Positions 1-13,651 of a DNA stretch of 64,000 bases are shown here, one piece after another. The stretch is from NCBI GenBank assembly GCA_036971715.1, contig JAVHJL010000002.1:4310501-4374500 (forward strand), in the 5' to 3' direction. Source of the stretch: Arthrobotrys musiformis. Its lineage: Eukaryota; Ascomycota; Orbiliomycetes; Orbiliales; Orbiliaceae. A program made the position numbers and the translations under genes. The notes beneath the pieces are model-generated. The model saw only the letters and a program-made list of their open reading frames with translations, was not told where the DNA came from and did not search any database. Every line of letters starts with the position of its first letter. Position 1 is the first letter of the stretch.

Positions 1-100
1 CGATAGAATTAATATTATCCCCGCCTTCTTCTTCAAATCTCCAAGCGAAAGGAAACAGGTCTATATACTTCAAAAGCTCTAAAAATTCCTGCTTTCTTTC

Positions 101-137
<37 letters not shown>

Positions 138-1295
138 AAAGAAGAACGAAACAAAGGAAAAAGAACGCCAAAGGCTTCAAGAAAAAAGAAATATTCGCTT
201 TTTTGAAAAGAAAAAAAAGAGGTAACAAAAAAAAAGAAAAGGGGAAGAGAGGAGGCGAGAGAGAGAGAAAAAATCCGATTGAGAAACAAAACATCCTATC
301 AAAGGGCACGCACGCACTGAGAGGAATGAGATGTAAGGGGGTGGAGTTTACATACAAAAGAAAAAAAAAGAAGAAAATACTAACAAAGGAAAAAGGGTGT
401 ACGAAAAAGCATTGTAAATGAAGGGCGAGAAAAAATAAACACCGGTGGTAATGCAAAAGCAGCAAAGAACAGTCAAAAAACAAAAAAGAGAGAGGCAACG
501 AAAGAGTGAATTTGAACGCCAAAGAAAGTAAATATCCCGCTTTCTGAATCCAATGATGTAGGTTTTGGTCTTTTGAGGGGCGGCAGTGGTGGTGGGGGTT
601 GGAATGTTAATACAAGGTTATAAAAGGGTGCTGGGGGGATTGCGCTGCTTGTTATTAAAAGAGTGTAGAGCAAAGGCAAAAAGACGACAAAAAGGTTGTT
701 TATACAAAATTATTAGGACTTCTTCTGGTTCATCTTGAGTATAGGACCACCACAGTGTCAACCCTGAACTTCGTAGGAAACGATTTCGAAGGATCCCCGC
801 GCGCAAGAAAGAGCTTTTTGTTTTTGGTACCGCCTGGGGAAGAATGAGTGAAAGGACGTTGTTCTTTTGGTGAGCGAAAAAAAATGTAAAGGGTGATGCG
901 AAAGGAAGTGAGACATGTGGTTAGGAGTGTGAGAAGCGGTTCTAAAAACAAAATCGTTCGTAGCCGTATTCCACCTTCGAAGTTCGTGTCCGTTGGGCGA
1001 TTTTTTTTTCTCTAGGACATTTATTACAAACAGATATGGTAAAGAGGAGGGAAAAAAGCATACGCAACCCCGAGGCAAAAAAGGAGATAAAAGAGAATTT
1101 CGCTAACAAGAAGATATGAAGACCCCACCGCTGAAATATGGAACAAAAACTGGTAAAAATCACATGTCTAAGGTGCGAGAATATCAAAGTACATGAACAA
1201 AGGAAATGTGAAATATGCAAAATATGTGCAAGGACGTCCTTCGGCTTCATGAGTCGTGGGATGCAGAGGAAGTGTACATACGGAACGCAAAGACT
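1..1295. other. A-rich non-coding flank
   Basis: No convincing gene. The stretch is purine-rich, with a run of 28 A at 105-132 and several shorter A tracts. Both-strand ORFs are low-complexity (Lys/Arg on one strand, Phe/Leu/Ser on the other) and look like by-products of composition. The right end probably holds the 3' UTR and terminator of the kinase gene on the minus strand. Confidence 0.6.
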
Positions 1296-3788
1296 TTACC
1301 GTTTCGATCCGGCATAGGCAGTTGCAGCGGCTGAAGCGGCCCAGTTTCCGTTGTCGAGAAGCGGGGAGTTCCACTTGGGGATGGGGCTGTCATCTTCCGA
1401 GTTACGCTGACCAGATCGCTTTCGTCCCTTTGGTGCCTCATTTCGGAGACCAGTGCTTATAACCTGGAGCTGTGGCTTCTGCTGCTTGTGTGAAGGAGGC
1501 GTCGGGTAGCCATGGGAAGGGACAGAGCGCTCGGGTGTTCCTTGCTGAGACAGAACCGGCGATCCTCGTTCAAGTTTCCTCATGGCCTTGGCAGCTGAGA
1601 TGAGGACCTCGTCTAAGAGTTCCTCTTCCTCATCTGGGGTTTCGTAACGGGCTGCAGAGTTCCTGGCCATTTGTCGACGGGCCTTGCTGTTCGACGAAGT
1701 CAACTGAGTCTGTGGCTCGACTCTTGGCGGGTACGACGGATTCCTCTTAATCTGCGAGTTCATGCTAGGAGGTGGCGAGATTAGTTGAGTCCGCGAGTGT
1801 CGGTTGTTGCCGTTGAGGCCGGCGATATTCGGGATCTCGGAAACCTGGATCGGTGCATACTCTCGGCTGGCTTCCTTAAAGTCGCCGGAGGACGTGCCTG
1901 TCGGGCTCGAGACTTGATCGATAATCATTGACGACCTGTTTGACGACCACGGACCGCACCCAACTTGTGCCTCGATATCGTCAGCAGGGCTGACCGGGAT
2001 TGATGTTCTTCCAGATAGCCTTCGTACCCTCTTGCGAAAATGTGAAAAAATGCCCTCCTTTGTTCCCGGTGGCGACATAACGCCTCGTCCACCGTTTAGC
2101 GAAGACAGCGCCGCAGCGTGAGCGGGGTTAGTGTACTGCTGCTGGCTGTTTGTCGACAGTTGCCTTCCGAGCTTCCTTCCAGACTTCTCGTCGAAAGTCA
2201 GATGTTTTGTCTCGGTATGATCGTGGTGGTTAGCTTGGGCGTGGACGGTATCCGATAGAGGAGTGATGGGTCTGATCGTAGGGAGAATTGGGATCGGGGC
2301 TCCAGTTCCACGAAGACCGTGCCATGTCGATCTCTTCTCGGTCGGCTGACGAGTCGATGTTGGCGCTGTGATCTCAGTTTGTGTAATCTTGGGGCTAACT
2401 TTAACCTCAGATTGAATAGTAGTAGCTGAAATCTGCACCACCGATGCAGTGTTAGTGCCAGCAAACGACTTCCTGAACCAAGAATGCTTAGTATTGAGGC
2501 TTGGTTGAGGGGTTGTCTGTGCGATCTGCTCCATCGATGGGCGAGCGAGCTCGGACTGTCGGCTTCTGAGAGCCCTTGTTTGTGACTGAGGAACAGGCTT
2601 TGGCTTTAGGGGGTCAATGGCATCAACGAAGTACTCATGGGCGAGTGCCTGTGTCGATGTCGGCCGCCCTCTGGGATCCCAGAGCAGACACGATGTGACG
2701 AACTGTGAAAGAGAGGCTGGCCATTGCGACAAAGGTAGATAATGCTGTTCAATCGATTGCGGTGTCATCCTTGGGAACGAGAATCCAAGTTTCTGTGCTA
2801 ACCGAATGCCATCTTTCCATTCACCACCGCCAATCTTTCTTCCACTGCGGGATTGCCAGTTTCCTGGGCTTCCCATAACTTCGCATACCCTCCAGACCTG
2901 ATCGACTTCGTTGCTACCTGGGAAGAGTGGCTTGAGTGTAGCAATTTCGACGGCCATAGCACCAACTGCCCAAATGTCAACGGGTGCGCTGTATTCACCC
3001 GCTCTGAGGAGAACCTCTGGCGCTCTGTACCATCTTGTCGAAACGTAGGTTGTATATGGAACCTTGGAGTGCATCTCCCTGGCGAGGCCAAAGTCGGCAA
3101 TCTTGACGGTGTAAGCGCCAGGGGTCGCAGGCGGAGTCATGCTCGAATATCGCCTGAAGGGAGCATTTGAATCATATGATGGGCCAGCTGAAGTGGAAAC
3201 TAGAATGTTTTCTGGCTTGATATCACGGTGGAAGAATCCCTGTGCGTGAATATGTTCTAGACCCGACATAATTTGATATCTTGGTGTTGTGTTAGCATCG
3301 GACGGGGTTACACAATCAAACCATGGAAAACCTACAGTATGCTCTTAACACTCTCCTGATCCAAACACTTATGGTCTCTAGACTTCATAAGCTGATATAG
3401 ATTACCATCCATGTATTCCATGGCAATGTGTAATTTTCTGGTAGTAGGATCTAGGAAAATGTCCAATGCAGGGACGAGGTGAGGATGCGGAGGAAGTTTT
3501 TGTAGAAATATAACTTCTCGTAATTCCAGACATGGGGCGAACGAGTCGAAAGTCTTCTTCATCGTCTTGATCGCAACCTGCAATTGATCCAACTGTTAGA
3601 GCATGTCACGCTAAAAAGAACCAACAAAATGGATAGATACGTACCACGCTGCCTCGACGAGCAACACTGCTGCCAGCGCTTCGCACTTTGGCGAGCACAA
3701 CACTACCAAAACTTCCATCGCCAATATCTTTGAGAACGTCGAATTTGTCTGTCAGGGACAGTGTGTTCCCTGAAGATATAAGAGACAT
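1296..3788 (-). CDS. imeB: Ime2/ImeB-like protein kinase (RCK/MAK family)
   Basis: A CDK/MAPK-related Ser/Thr kinase of the Ime2-Crk1-MAK branch, which controls meiosis, sexual development and light or nutrient responses in fungi. Three exons (3788-3645, 3577-3336, 3279-1296) give 789 residues in phase, with good donors GTACGT and GTAGGT. Visible kinase motifs: glycine loop GDGSFGSV near residue 20, VAIK Lys52, HRD with Asp148, DFG Asp191, and a TTY activation loop near 205-207 followed by TRWYRAPEV. The insert before VAIK (AGSSVARRGS) is typical of filamentous-ascomycete ImeB proteins. After about residue 430 the tail is long, Ser/Pro/Gln-rich and disordered, with many possible phosphosites. 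The gene stands alone with a very long upstream region. Family is certain; the symbol is by similarity to Aspergillus ImeB. Confidence 0.92.
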
Positions 3789-5591
3789 CGTGAATTAAAG
3801 TCGTTCTGTGAAAATAGGCGTCATTAGTATCGAGAAAGACGGGACTTTTAAAAGAAAGAATACAACAGCCCCCCTGAATATCACCAGCAAGAAATACAAG
3901 CAAACATACAAAGAAAATTAAACTCTCAGCCGGTCTTCCATGCGGGAGGAAATAGTGTCAGAGCGGCGAACCACAATCGACTAGCACGACCAGGTACCAG
4001 CCAAATGACCCCGATTTAGCCTTTCGATCGACGAAACGGGCAACCAGAAGCGTCCTTGCGAGAACGATGATTGTCAAACCACCAGCGTTCGGTCTGTCTT
4101 CTACCAACAGGTAAAAAATGGGAACTCGGTGTAGGTTTGTAGGCGGCCCAACACCTCTTATAAAGGTCACGATAGGACCCTTTTGCTCGCTGATAGTTGG
4201 GGATAGAAATGGGGGGATGAGGAGTAAGAATGCCTCCTTAGAAAAAAGGGAATGCGTCCATTTGAAGAAATGCGGTCGGCAGGCTTAAGAATTGCGCAAC
4301 CATACGCCCTGTTCAGCCTTCAGGAACTCGAAATCGAGTCCCCAAAAAACTGAGCTGGTCTTACAAGGTTTTGCTAACACTGCTGACCGTCCTCGTGGTA
4401 CTTGGTTGTAACGACGGGTACAGTACGGTACGGAAAACAAGTATTAGATCGAAAGAGAAGGACAGGATCCACTAACCTGGTCGGAACGACAGCCGAGTTA
4501 TACTAAGACTGGAGAGAAGAGGACGAAGGAGAAGTACAGGATTGATCGATCGATAGAGAATCGAAATCCCAATGCGTGTATTTTCAAGCCAGAATTATAA
4601 AAAGAATACGCCCGCTTCACAGAAACGGATATATAAGTACTTTGTATCTCGGTTTGCTTGTTGACTATAATTAGGAGACCCTGAGGATGGTAATGTCCGC
4701 GGTTTGTCGGTACTTGCGGAACGAGCGAGATGTCGGCTGAGGTTTCAAGCACAAAGCAAACGCAAACAGTGCAGCAAAATAAAAGTTATATATATTTTTC
4801 CCCAATGTTTGTGTATGCGTGTGTGTCTCTCTTTCTCTTTCTCTTTTGATGCTCTGGAGTTTAGAAAAGAGCAGGCAGACAGCAGGCGGGTCGGAAAGAA
4901 TGGTCTCCTAGACTTGAATTAAGCTGACAGGTGACGAGTCTCTCCACGGGGAGGTCGGACGAGAGAATGTATTGTCACTACTGCCACCACGGTGCCGCCG
5001 TTGACGCTGAGATATGGAGAGATTGTGAGATGGAAGGGCGGAAGACAGGGAGAGAGTGCGGATTGACGCAAGGAGGCGGCGTCTTAGAACGTCGGAGTAT
5101 TGTGCGGAGGAGAAGGAATATGCAGTTGCGACTGGACTGTGTGCGTTGGAAACTCCTTGCAGTTGAATTTGCAGAGCACCCTGGAATACTAGTACTATAC
5201 GATGCGATATATCCTGAATTACACCAAAAATGAACGACCGAAACTTGCACACGAAGGACTGGACAGAAAGGAAAAAAACGACAAATGAATAAAGGAAAGA
5301 AGAAGAGTGATGGATGGACTTTACGAAGAGGGGGATGAGAGGGAAGAAAGAGGGGAGAGGGTGAGAGAAGAGTGAAAAGTGAGAAGTGGTGGAGGAGGAG
5401 AGAAGAGAAAAAGAGAATAGGAGGAGAAAAGAAATTATGGGCCGGCGTCGATGATGGCCTTTGCTTGGTGTTTCTCTTAGCAGAGGAAGTTAATAAAGGG
5501 AATAGAATATACGACACGACATGATTCCAATTCAACGCATTTGCAAGCAAATATAAATTATAACGATGTCCATGCCTGTCCGTATCCCCAT

Positions 5592-5612
5592 CCTGTCCTG
5601 TCCTGTCCTGTC
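5592..5612. repeat. (CCTGT)n microsatellite
   Basis: About four tandem units of a TCCTG/CCTGT pentamer, immediately followed by a related CTGTCTG stretch. A simple repeat with no visible functional context. Confidence 0.8.
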
Positions 5613-6418
5613 TGCCCTGGCCGGAGGGGTGGTTCTGGGTTGAATAAACTACCATCCATCATATGTATCAACCAGGCCTCGACAGCCAGTGCCCGTACAC
5701 CCTCACCTCAGTGCTCCGGTGCTTCTGGATTGACTGGACCTGATGGGATGGCCAATCCATAGCGGACGGCTTGAAAGAAACAAACCATGGCCCGCCGCCC
5801 GAGAATCAAAAGGACCAAGCCAAAGCCAAAGACGAGAAGGAAAGGGAAGGGAAGGGAAGTGAAAAAAAGCAATGGTACTAACCTGGTCTGGCTTGCAATT
5901 TCCTCTTTTTTGTCCCCTTACCAGTTTCTTGATTTGAAGTTGCTCTCTTCTCAAACAGATTCGCCAGGGGTTTGTCCAAAAAAGAAGAAAACAATTCTGG
6001 ACGAGGCTCTCTCTTCCTCTCACTTCCTGCTCTCTCGCTTTTGACTATAGTTAGTCTGATCGTTCGTGATGGAATGAATGGGCGATGGGTGGATAGACGG
6101 CTCGATCAGGTGAGATGATGATTATGATGTTGTATATTTAAGAAATCAAAAGGACTACTAACGTATAACAGTGGTTAAAAAAGAGGTTGGGTCAGCTAGG
6201 AAATCAAAACATTGCCTGACGATGGCTCTCATTGGCTTCCATCGCTGATTGATCGAAGGAGAGTGTTTCCATTCGAGCTCGACTTATGCATGGTGCAGAA
6301 CTCGACCTCACCACTGGCAGGATGGGAAGCAGCTGGTTGATGAGGTGTCTATGCGTATTCGCTGCTCTACTATCATCTTTCCCCACATATAAACTAACCT
6401 GGTTGGGATGCTATCACG

Positions 6419-6443
6419 TTTTTTTTTTTTTTTTTTTTTTTTT
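6419..6443. repeat. poly-T tract
   Basis: An uninterrupted run of about 25 T. Similar runs occur at 105-132 (A), 6884-6903, 8133-8147 and 23284-23310 (T). They mark the non-coding parts of the window. Such runs can be poly(A) relics of retroposed sequence, but no associated target duplication or element body was seen. Confidence 0.85.
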
Positions 6444-9400
6444 GTTCTCGGGTCGATTGAAGTCGAATCCAGCATCGTCTATATGCACGTCGAGTCCCCT
6501 GACTTATCCTCAAAAGTCACGATTTTACTTCCATTCTGGAACCGACTAAAGATGCGGGACCCAAACGCCTCTTTTTTCCATGTTGAGATGGTCCATAGTA
6601 TTAGCAACTGGTCGATGCAAAGTACCATCTACCGCTGCAATACCTCAGCCTTCATACAAAAATCCCAATCGGAGTGGGTAACGGACAGGTCTCGACTCCT
6701 ATTCGTTCGGGTGTCTCACCCTCCAAAAAAACTCCTCTAGCGTGTTTCCCCTGCGGTTTACGGTTTAGCGACTTGCTTTTTAGTCACGGTTTTCCCTGCG
6801 ATGTTGCCCCTTATCCCAACTTTACTATTCCTGCGTTGAGAGCGAGGTTTCGCTTTTCTTATTTATTTTTTTTCCATTCCCTCTTTTTTTTTTTTTTTTT
6901 TTTCGGGCGGGATGGCTCTTCGATGGGACGTGCCAAGCTGCGTGGTGGGCCTTTTCTGTGCCGAATGCTTGCCGCTGGCCAACCGACTATGGCTCTATTA
7001 ATGGTGTGCTGATAATTATCACCAATCGCCGCCCAACAGAATCATTACAAACACCGTCGACTAATCGTGAAGATATTTTCCCAGCACCCATTTGTTGTTG
7101 ACATTGTGTGGTTCCCAGCGTTTAAAACGGACCGGGTCAAGCCAACGTGACTTCTTCATGCACGTGTGCGCCGTAGTCCCAAGTCCCCGACAAATAGGAC
7201 GATGTTATACCATTAACAAGTCGAAGTATACAGCTTCCATGCAAAGACGGAAGCAGTTCGAACGTCAAATATAGTTTTGATACCGGGTATCGATCACGAA
7301 TAATAGAGTGCTTCAACATGTTTCGTCCAGCCATGCTGTTTTGAGGGAAATATTAAGAAAAAATTAGTCTCGATCAACAAAACCACCTTCACCAATTACA
7401 TTCCAATATATTCCCGTAGAAAACCTTAGAGGTAGGAAGCGGGAGGATTTTGGCCAAAGATCCAGCCCGTTTGAATTCTTGGTTACAGGACCAAAGTTGC
7501 ATGATCTCATCCTTTTCCTTACTTTCCTCCAATCCGATTCCGGATGTTCATCGCGGCTGGCCGGCGTCTGAAAAGGACCCGTCCTTGCATCTTGCATGAA
7601 AGGCAACTGTCAAAGAAAGAACGAATTCGAAGCCCTCGAAGCGAGGGATTATATCATATCATGCAGTGTCATCGCTTTACTAAGTATAAGTATACTCACA
7701 TACATCTAGGTATGCAGCAGGAGTAATATGTTTTGCACCGTTGCGCAGGGCAGCATCAGATTCGAAGCAAGTTGGCAGCATCGCCACGAAGCCTAGCCCC
7801 GGGCCCCAAGCATCATTATATCATCCACTTGCACTTTGGTGATACTTGCTTTGGTAGCTGACTTACCCACCAGATCGTTTCCCAGGAATATTAAATCTTC
7901 CGTAACGAAAATTTCACACACGGAGAGGTTTTCCAGAATGCTGGAAATCCGAATCGCCTCCCCACTTCTACCACAAGATTTCCCAAACGTCTTGGACTGC
8001 TCGGGGCTGTAACGTACCACGCCACTAGAATTTCAGCGAGGTGGTACCCGAATCTCTGGAAATATATGCACTGTCAATCACTTCTTATGCAGGTTCGAAA
8101 CCTTCGTGGTGCCTTACTCGCGAAGAAAGGAGTTTTTTTTTTTTTTTGATGCCTCAGGAACTGCTCAGGCCTCTATCATTTATTCCTCGGGTTGATACCC
8201 GACCTGTGGAAGGTCCGAACGCCCCTCGCATATCGGGTTCCTCTTTAACACACGTGGAAAATCGAGAGGGCCCTCTTGCACTTTGCCATCGAAGGAAGGT
8301 TGATATGCCCCTCCCCCTTTTTTCCCTCTTCCCTCTCTTTCGACCGAAAATGGACGAGAATTATGATTGCGCCTGACCTGGAGATCGGTCCTGGTGAGGC
8401 GATATCGATCTGATCTTTAACGTGATTCTCAACGCGTCCGAGCGACAATTCATTCGATACTCACCCTAAAAACACTTGGTGATTTCCTCTCCTTTTGACA
8501 TGTAATTCCGGAATTACCACATTTGGGTTTAAGCTCGTGAATCTTCAATACAATTGAGACAAAGGGTCGGCGGCAGTACGGATACCTGGGACGTATCCGA
8601 GATTAAACACAAAAAGAAGAAAAAAATAACACGCATATGTAGTCAACTCTTCATGAATTCATAATTTACAAAGAACTCTTTGACGTAAATTTTTTCTCCC
8701 TTCGTTCGAGAATCGCGAGAATAAAAACGCCTGGGGAGGACCCTGAACGATACTTCATATTTCCCGTTTACAGGATGCCAGTTTGAGGAAAAAAGTGGGT
8801 CAAATCTTGTCTGCACCGAAACTCGGGGAACTGGGAAGGGGAAATTAGGGTTGCTTGTCAAGGATTATCTATCGCTTTGCATGATCTTTTTTGGGGGGCA
8901 GCCTTTCAATTTATCTGATTTTCTTTGCCCCCTCGTTCATCCTATGTAACGGCGCGATGGGCATCGCATTGGACGGTGCAATCGTGGGGTTCACTCTTTT
9001 TGGAACCCCAATTCAACTGGTCTTGAGGAATTCCAATGTAATGTTCCACCACAGTAGTTTAATGTCAATCTCTCATCTGATCATTTTATGAGAGGGAACC
9101 CCGCTAAACTAGCCCACCAGGCTACCACTAAACTCATCTCTAGTTACGGTTGATATTGCCGATATGATTCGCCTGATTTTAATATTTGAAGGGAAAGAGA
9201 TATTGTGGAAATAGGCTATGACCACTTCTGTAACCCGTGGCTTGGGGGAAGATGTCTTTGTTCAGTGACAGTTGACATTCCGATGCAGCGACACGACGGA
9301 CGGCCGGGGGCCTCGGGAAGGGAAAAAGGGAGGACGGAAACTTCACGGGTTCCCTGATGCAGGGACGGACGTCACAGTTCGTTGGCGGCGGGGGGGTAAT

Positions 9401-10299
9401 TAATCTATCATATTCAATATATCGCAATATACCACGTACGGCGGGAGGTTTGAATTCATGAATAATCAATCTACGGAAAACTTTTCCTGAACCCCTTCCA
9501 GCTTCCTGAGGGAGAGCTTTCGAAGTAACAGTAACGTTTACAATTAGCTATGTAGTAAAAAGGAAGGCCCCTCTCTCTTTAAAGCCTTGTTTTTTTTGCG
9601 ATCGAATCGGTTTGTATAAAGATTTCAAAAGGGTAGTCAAAGGCGACGGAGGAAGGAAAACAAACAATGAAACGAGAAAAGTTTCGACGGGATCCTTTCT
9701 TCCCACGCGGCGAATGACTTGCATGAGCGGCCGTTAAGGGAAGGGGTTAACTTTGGTTCCATGGATAAAGAAAACTGATTAAAGTCTATATCACGAGATT
9801 TTCGGGGATCTTATGGTTTTACATAAGCAAGGTGTCCAATCCGTGCGCCGTCCCAGGTAGATGGTCGAGCAAATATGTACTCGTATGTAGCCCAGATGTA
9901 TAAAAATAGTCAGAGCAGCCGGCATATACGCGAATATACAATGCAAACGACGTGGATCCAGGTGCATTATCAAAATTCGAACAGCCTCCCTTAAGCAGAG
10001 GAGAATTATCTCGTAAACCAAATGCTGTTGTAGGAGAAGTGATAATAGACAGGATCGCGAAGAATGAATTTGGGTGGTTGCTAAATATAACTGTAAAACC
10101 GCAGCAATGCATGAAGGAATACGGATGGGTACATAAAGATGAATTCGGCTTAGAATATGCACAAATAACTTCGATAAAGCATAGATCTCATGGAGGTCAA
10201 AGTATCGCCTCTACGCCCGCTGAATTACAAAAAAAACAATGTCTAACTCGAGCCTTTTGGTTCGAGTAACCTTACCTATGATTTGATACATGGTCCCAC

Positions 10300-12344
10300 T
10301 TAAGCAACATGATCGTTTACTCCATCTATCCTCCCACCGATAGTCCCATCATTCTCATATCTCTCCCTCAATTTCCGTTTACTCAGTCCGTCCAACTTGT
10401 GCCTCCAACTAGGCTTAAAATTCACCAATAAGGCCTGTAAACCCGGCCCCACCGTAAATAGGACAGCAACCAATATCCAAGCCACCTGGTTCCCCAAAGT
10501 GTCATTCGTCCCGTACCGGCTCCTTATCGCTTGATATATCGGGGGCCAGACTGCTCCACCGCAGACTCCGAGTACCTGCCATGACGCACCCCACTTCACA
10601 TTCCTGCCCGATAAACCACGGAGTGAGATGGCGAAGATGGTGGGGAAGAGGATGGATTCGAAAAACTGGACGAGCATGCGGAGTGCGATTATGGCTTCGG
10701 AGTTTAAAGCTGTATATTGTAATCCTATGAGGAGGGAGGATGTGATGACGCATCCAGATGCGAAGAGGAGGTACCACCATCGGGGTGGGAAGTAGAACAT
10801 GCCTATTCCGCCGGCGAGGCGGCCGAATGCAAGGAGACCTTCGGCAGACCAGAGATAGGTGTTCGTTTTGTCGCTGGAAGATGTGTTAGTATATTTGCAA
10901 GCTTTAGGGTTGAAATTTGTAAGATACATACACGTATCCGGGTGAGAAGATGGTGATGAGATTGGGCCCATTCACGGTTATGATTTCCTGGGCGCCAGTA
11001 TAGCAGAACTGTGCCCATACGCCGATAAGTAAAAGTGCCTTCTTCCCAACGAGCCGCTTTTGCGCCTTCTCATCCAGCGATCTCGTTGGGCGCCATCTGT
11101 TGACTCGAGTTAGGTCCACATCTCTATCAATTTGTTAGCAACTTTTATTCCGAGGTTCTAGAAAGCCATATGTAGTTGAAACTGGGGTAATAGGTACTTA
11201 CTTGCATTCCGGTAACGGAACATACCAAAAGAACAATGCGAGCGCAAAGTCAAAGAAAGCAACGCCCAAATAGCCCCATTGCACGCTGATGAGCCACTCT
11301 GTATTCGATGACCTCTCATCCCGTCGGAAGATAACTTTATCGGCGAGTATTGGTGCGAATACATTCCCAATCGCTTGCGCGCCTTGCGAGAGATTCAGTC
11401 TAGCTTCCCAGTGTTCTGCCGGTCCGCAGATGGCAACGAATAAGTTCGCTGCAACTTCAATTCTGTGTGGAAGAACTTGTTAGACTTCATAAACTAAGGT
11501 ATCGAGTTCCATAAATTTGGTAATAATAGAGGGTCCATACGTCGCTACACCGAGTCCGCTGATGAAATTCGATATGATGAACCCTGGATATGTCTGCAGG
11601 ACGCCGCAGGGCCAGAACACGATACAACCGACACCGTAGACAACAAGCCCGACAATAAATGTAATACGGAAGCCGTAACGGCGGAATATGTATCCACTGA
11701 ATGTCAGCGGGCCTACGAAATAGCCTCTACATGATATCTCTCCGGTTTAGTGCCAAGCTTCGAAAGTTGTGAGTTTATCAATGATAAGACGAACCCGTAA
11801 TATGCGCTATGCAACCCGATCAATGCCCCCTCTGTATTCTTTATCGTACCATTGATTTTGTTATTTAGGACCTGATAGTATTGGTTTCTTCTTAGTTTGA
11901 TATTCCGAAAAGTGTCAACGGCGGCGTGTGGCGTGACGTCTGTAGACGCTTCGGTTTAACTCTATTTCCAACAGTTAGCGTGTTGCATGCATAAGCCAAC
12001 ATTCATCGGCCCGAATTGACATCTCTCACCACAGATAAAAGCCCAGATGCGAACCCCCACAGGAAGAACAATATCGTCACTATCGCAACAGGAGCAACTG
12101 ATTCGTATGCACTTAGCTCCACAGCTGATTTCGACGAGTGCAGCTGGTAGAAATTGTTATTCGGATCACTGCCAAATCCCGGGTTGGGAGAGGGCTGTCG
12201 GAATTCGCTGTGGTGTGCAGAACCGACACTATCCTCATGGCGCCAGCTGTCTAGTCCGTGGCCGTGGTGGTTTTGCCCGCCATTTGCTCGAGGGGATCGC
12301 GGCCCCATCCGAGCCGGGACTCGAAGTCGCTGTGTGAACGTCAA
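10300..12344 (-). CDS. FHS-family MFS transporter (L-fucose permease-like)
   Basis: A proton-coupled sugar permease of the fucose/galactose/glucose:H+ symporter (FHS) branch of the major facilitator superfamily, expected in the plasma membrane. Six exons (12344-12030, 11871-11795, 11726-11541, 11462-11202, 11123-10932, 10873-10300) keep phase throughout and give about 534 residues. Family hallmarks: FFLWGFASGLL in TM1, AYYGGYFVGP in TM2, GLGVATIEVAAN, and a central cytoplasmic loop after the VPLPEC segment. At the first donor, GTGGTG would give the family-like GLLSVLN while the stronger GTGAGA adds one Val. The N-terminal 80 residues are hydrophilic and His/Ser/Pro-rich; a later Met start is possible. 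Substrate is not predictable from sequence; fungal members are mostly uncharacterised. Confidence 0.85.
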
Positions 12345-13651
12345 CGCGGCGATATGGTTAGGAACTCATATATGACCGGGGTCCGAGTTACTCGAAGTTC
12401 GAATCGTGAATTGTCGACAGCTAGTCTCGATCATGATTTGGGTTTTCTATTACGGACGCAAGTAGACTGTGCCGGCAAACGGCATGGAGCCTCGACGGAC
12501 AACAGGAAGGAGATAAATGGAAAAACAAGTCTTGGGATCCCATCTGAAATTTTTTAAACCCGGAGAAGCGCGATTAAACTGTTCCGCAGGTTGGCTGTTG
12601 GCCCCCAATGATGTGTCTGTACCTCGATATCCCTGCCCACATGACGGGCCTCCATATCCTGCTACCCACGTTGCAAAGGTGAGTTAAACTCGATTTGCTG
12701 TTAGTTCTAACCAGAGGCGGCGAAGAACTGTGCTAACGTTTTTTATACTCCGTCCTATATTCCGTACTAAGTTATGCAAGAAATTCGATGTCAGAATTAA
12801 GCATTTCAAACCAAGAGATTCCGTCGACTAAGGGAATCCAGAATTCAAATTTCATTAATATTGCGAACAGAGGGGCTGCCGATTTTCGAGGGTCCACCAC
12901 CCTCGAGCCCTCTCTCGTCTCTTTTTTCAAAATGCGAGAGCCGTTCGGTTTATGGAGGTGGACCCCCGCATTTTGCCGGTTGGTCGGAGAAATACGAAGC
13001 ACGATATTTCTGTTTGCAAAGGAAACTTGTTTCCGCACGATTGCAAAGTAATCCTCAAGGAGCCCGGCGATCCAACCGGAAGGCCAGCTTCCTGAATGAT
13101 TTATGTCATGGTGTCTTGGAGCTTCTCCAGCTGCTCGCCTAACTCTAGCTTCGAGAACCCCAACCAAAGAACCCCCCCGGAATTTTCTTCGAAGATTCCA
13201 CATTGGTCTTTGGGGAAGTCTGCGGATCCTTAGGAATGGCTGTAGTCGAATAAGATCCTTCATAGCGACATTTAACTCAATGTTTGCTCTCCACTATCGA
13301 CGGCGTAACATTGTGAGACAGAATGGCATCCTTCTGAGTCCAGAAAACCTGTTGGAGTGAATGATTACCGACGCAGTGCAGGGGTGGGCATGGCATGGCT
13401 TAAAATTGCCGTTTAAACTGAGATGTTGCCCCAGCCAAAAAAAACCTCGTCTTCCTGGCATTTTTCCATTTGACGTGCTCCAGGACACATCAGGATTTTC
13501 ATGCAAGATTAAGTACGTCCCTTCTATAGGCAGCGGACGGGCCGCACCATGGGAGAAACAGCTTCTTTCGTCGACCATCTATACATCTTTCCAACTCGGT
13601 TGTACCTAAGACCGAGATCTAATAATTACAAACCCCGTCGATGAAATCGAT
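12345..13651. other. intergenic between divergent permease and receptor genes
   Basis: No supported gene. Overlapping ORFs occur on both strands between about 12770 and 13580 but none has a recognisable domain and they contradict each other. This is the shared upstream region of the minus-strand permease and the plus-strand receptor-like gene, so it probably contains both promoters. Confidence 0.5.

Larger units (their letters stand above)
3789..10299. other. 6.5-kb gene-free stretch upstream of the kinase
   Basis: I found no ORF with recognisable protein character. The region has T/A homopolymers (6419-6443, 6884-6903, 8133-8147), a CT/GA-rich part around 5330-5420 and a short CCTGT repeat at 5592-5612. 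It lies between the kinase start and the 3' end of the permease gene. Part is presumably promoter and 5' leader of the kinase; unidentified transcripts or decayed elements cannot be excluded by eye. Confidence 0.5.

Noticed and set aside
79..522. 147-residue minus-strand ORF and overlapping plus-strand ORF
   Set aside because: Both are translations of purine/pyrimidine-skewed low-complexity DNA; no domain, no splice context.
4978..5655. 225-residue minus-strand ORF
   Set aside because: Ser/Leu/Pro/Phe-rich reading of a GA-repeat region; no homology recognised and overlaps other ORFs.
8088..8108. TTCGAAA with flanking GC-rich bases resembling a tRNA T-arm
   Set aside because: The stem does not pair over five bases and there is no matching acceptor, D or anticodon arm. 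A similar hit near 34140 fails for the same reason. No tRNA gene was found.
12772..13263. 163-residue ORF between permease and receptor genes
   Set aside because: Overlapped by three opposite-strand ORFs of similar size; no recognisable motif; likely promoter DNA.
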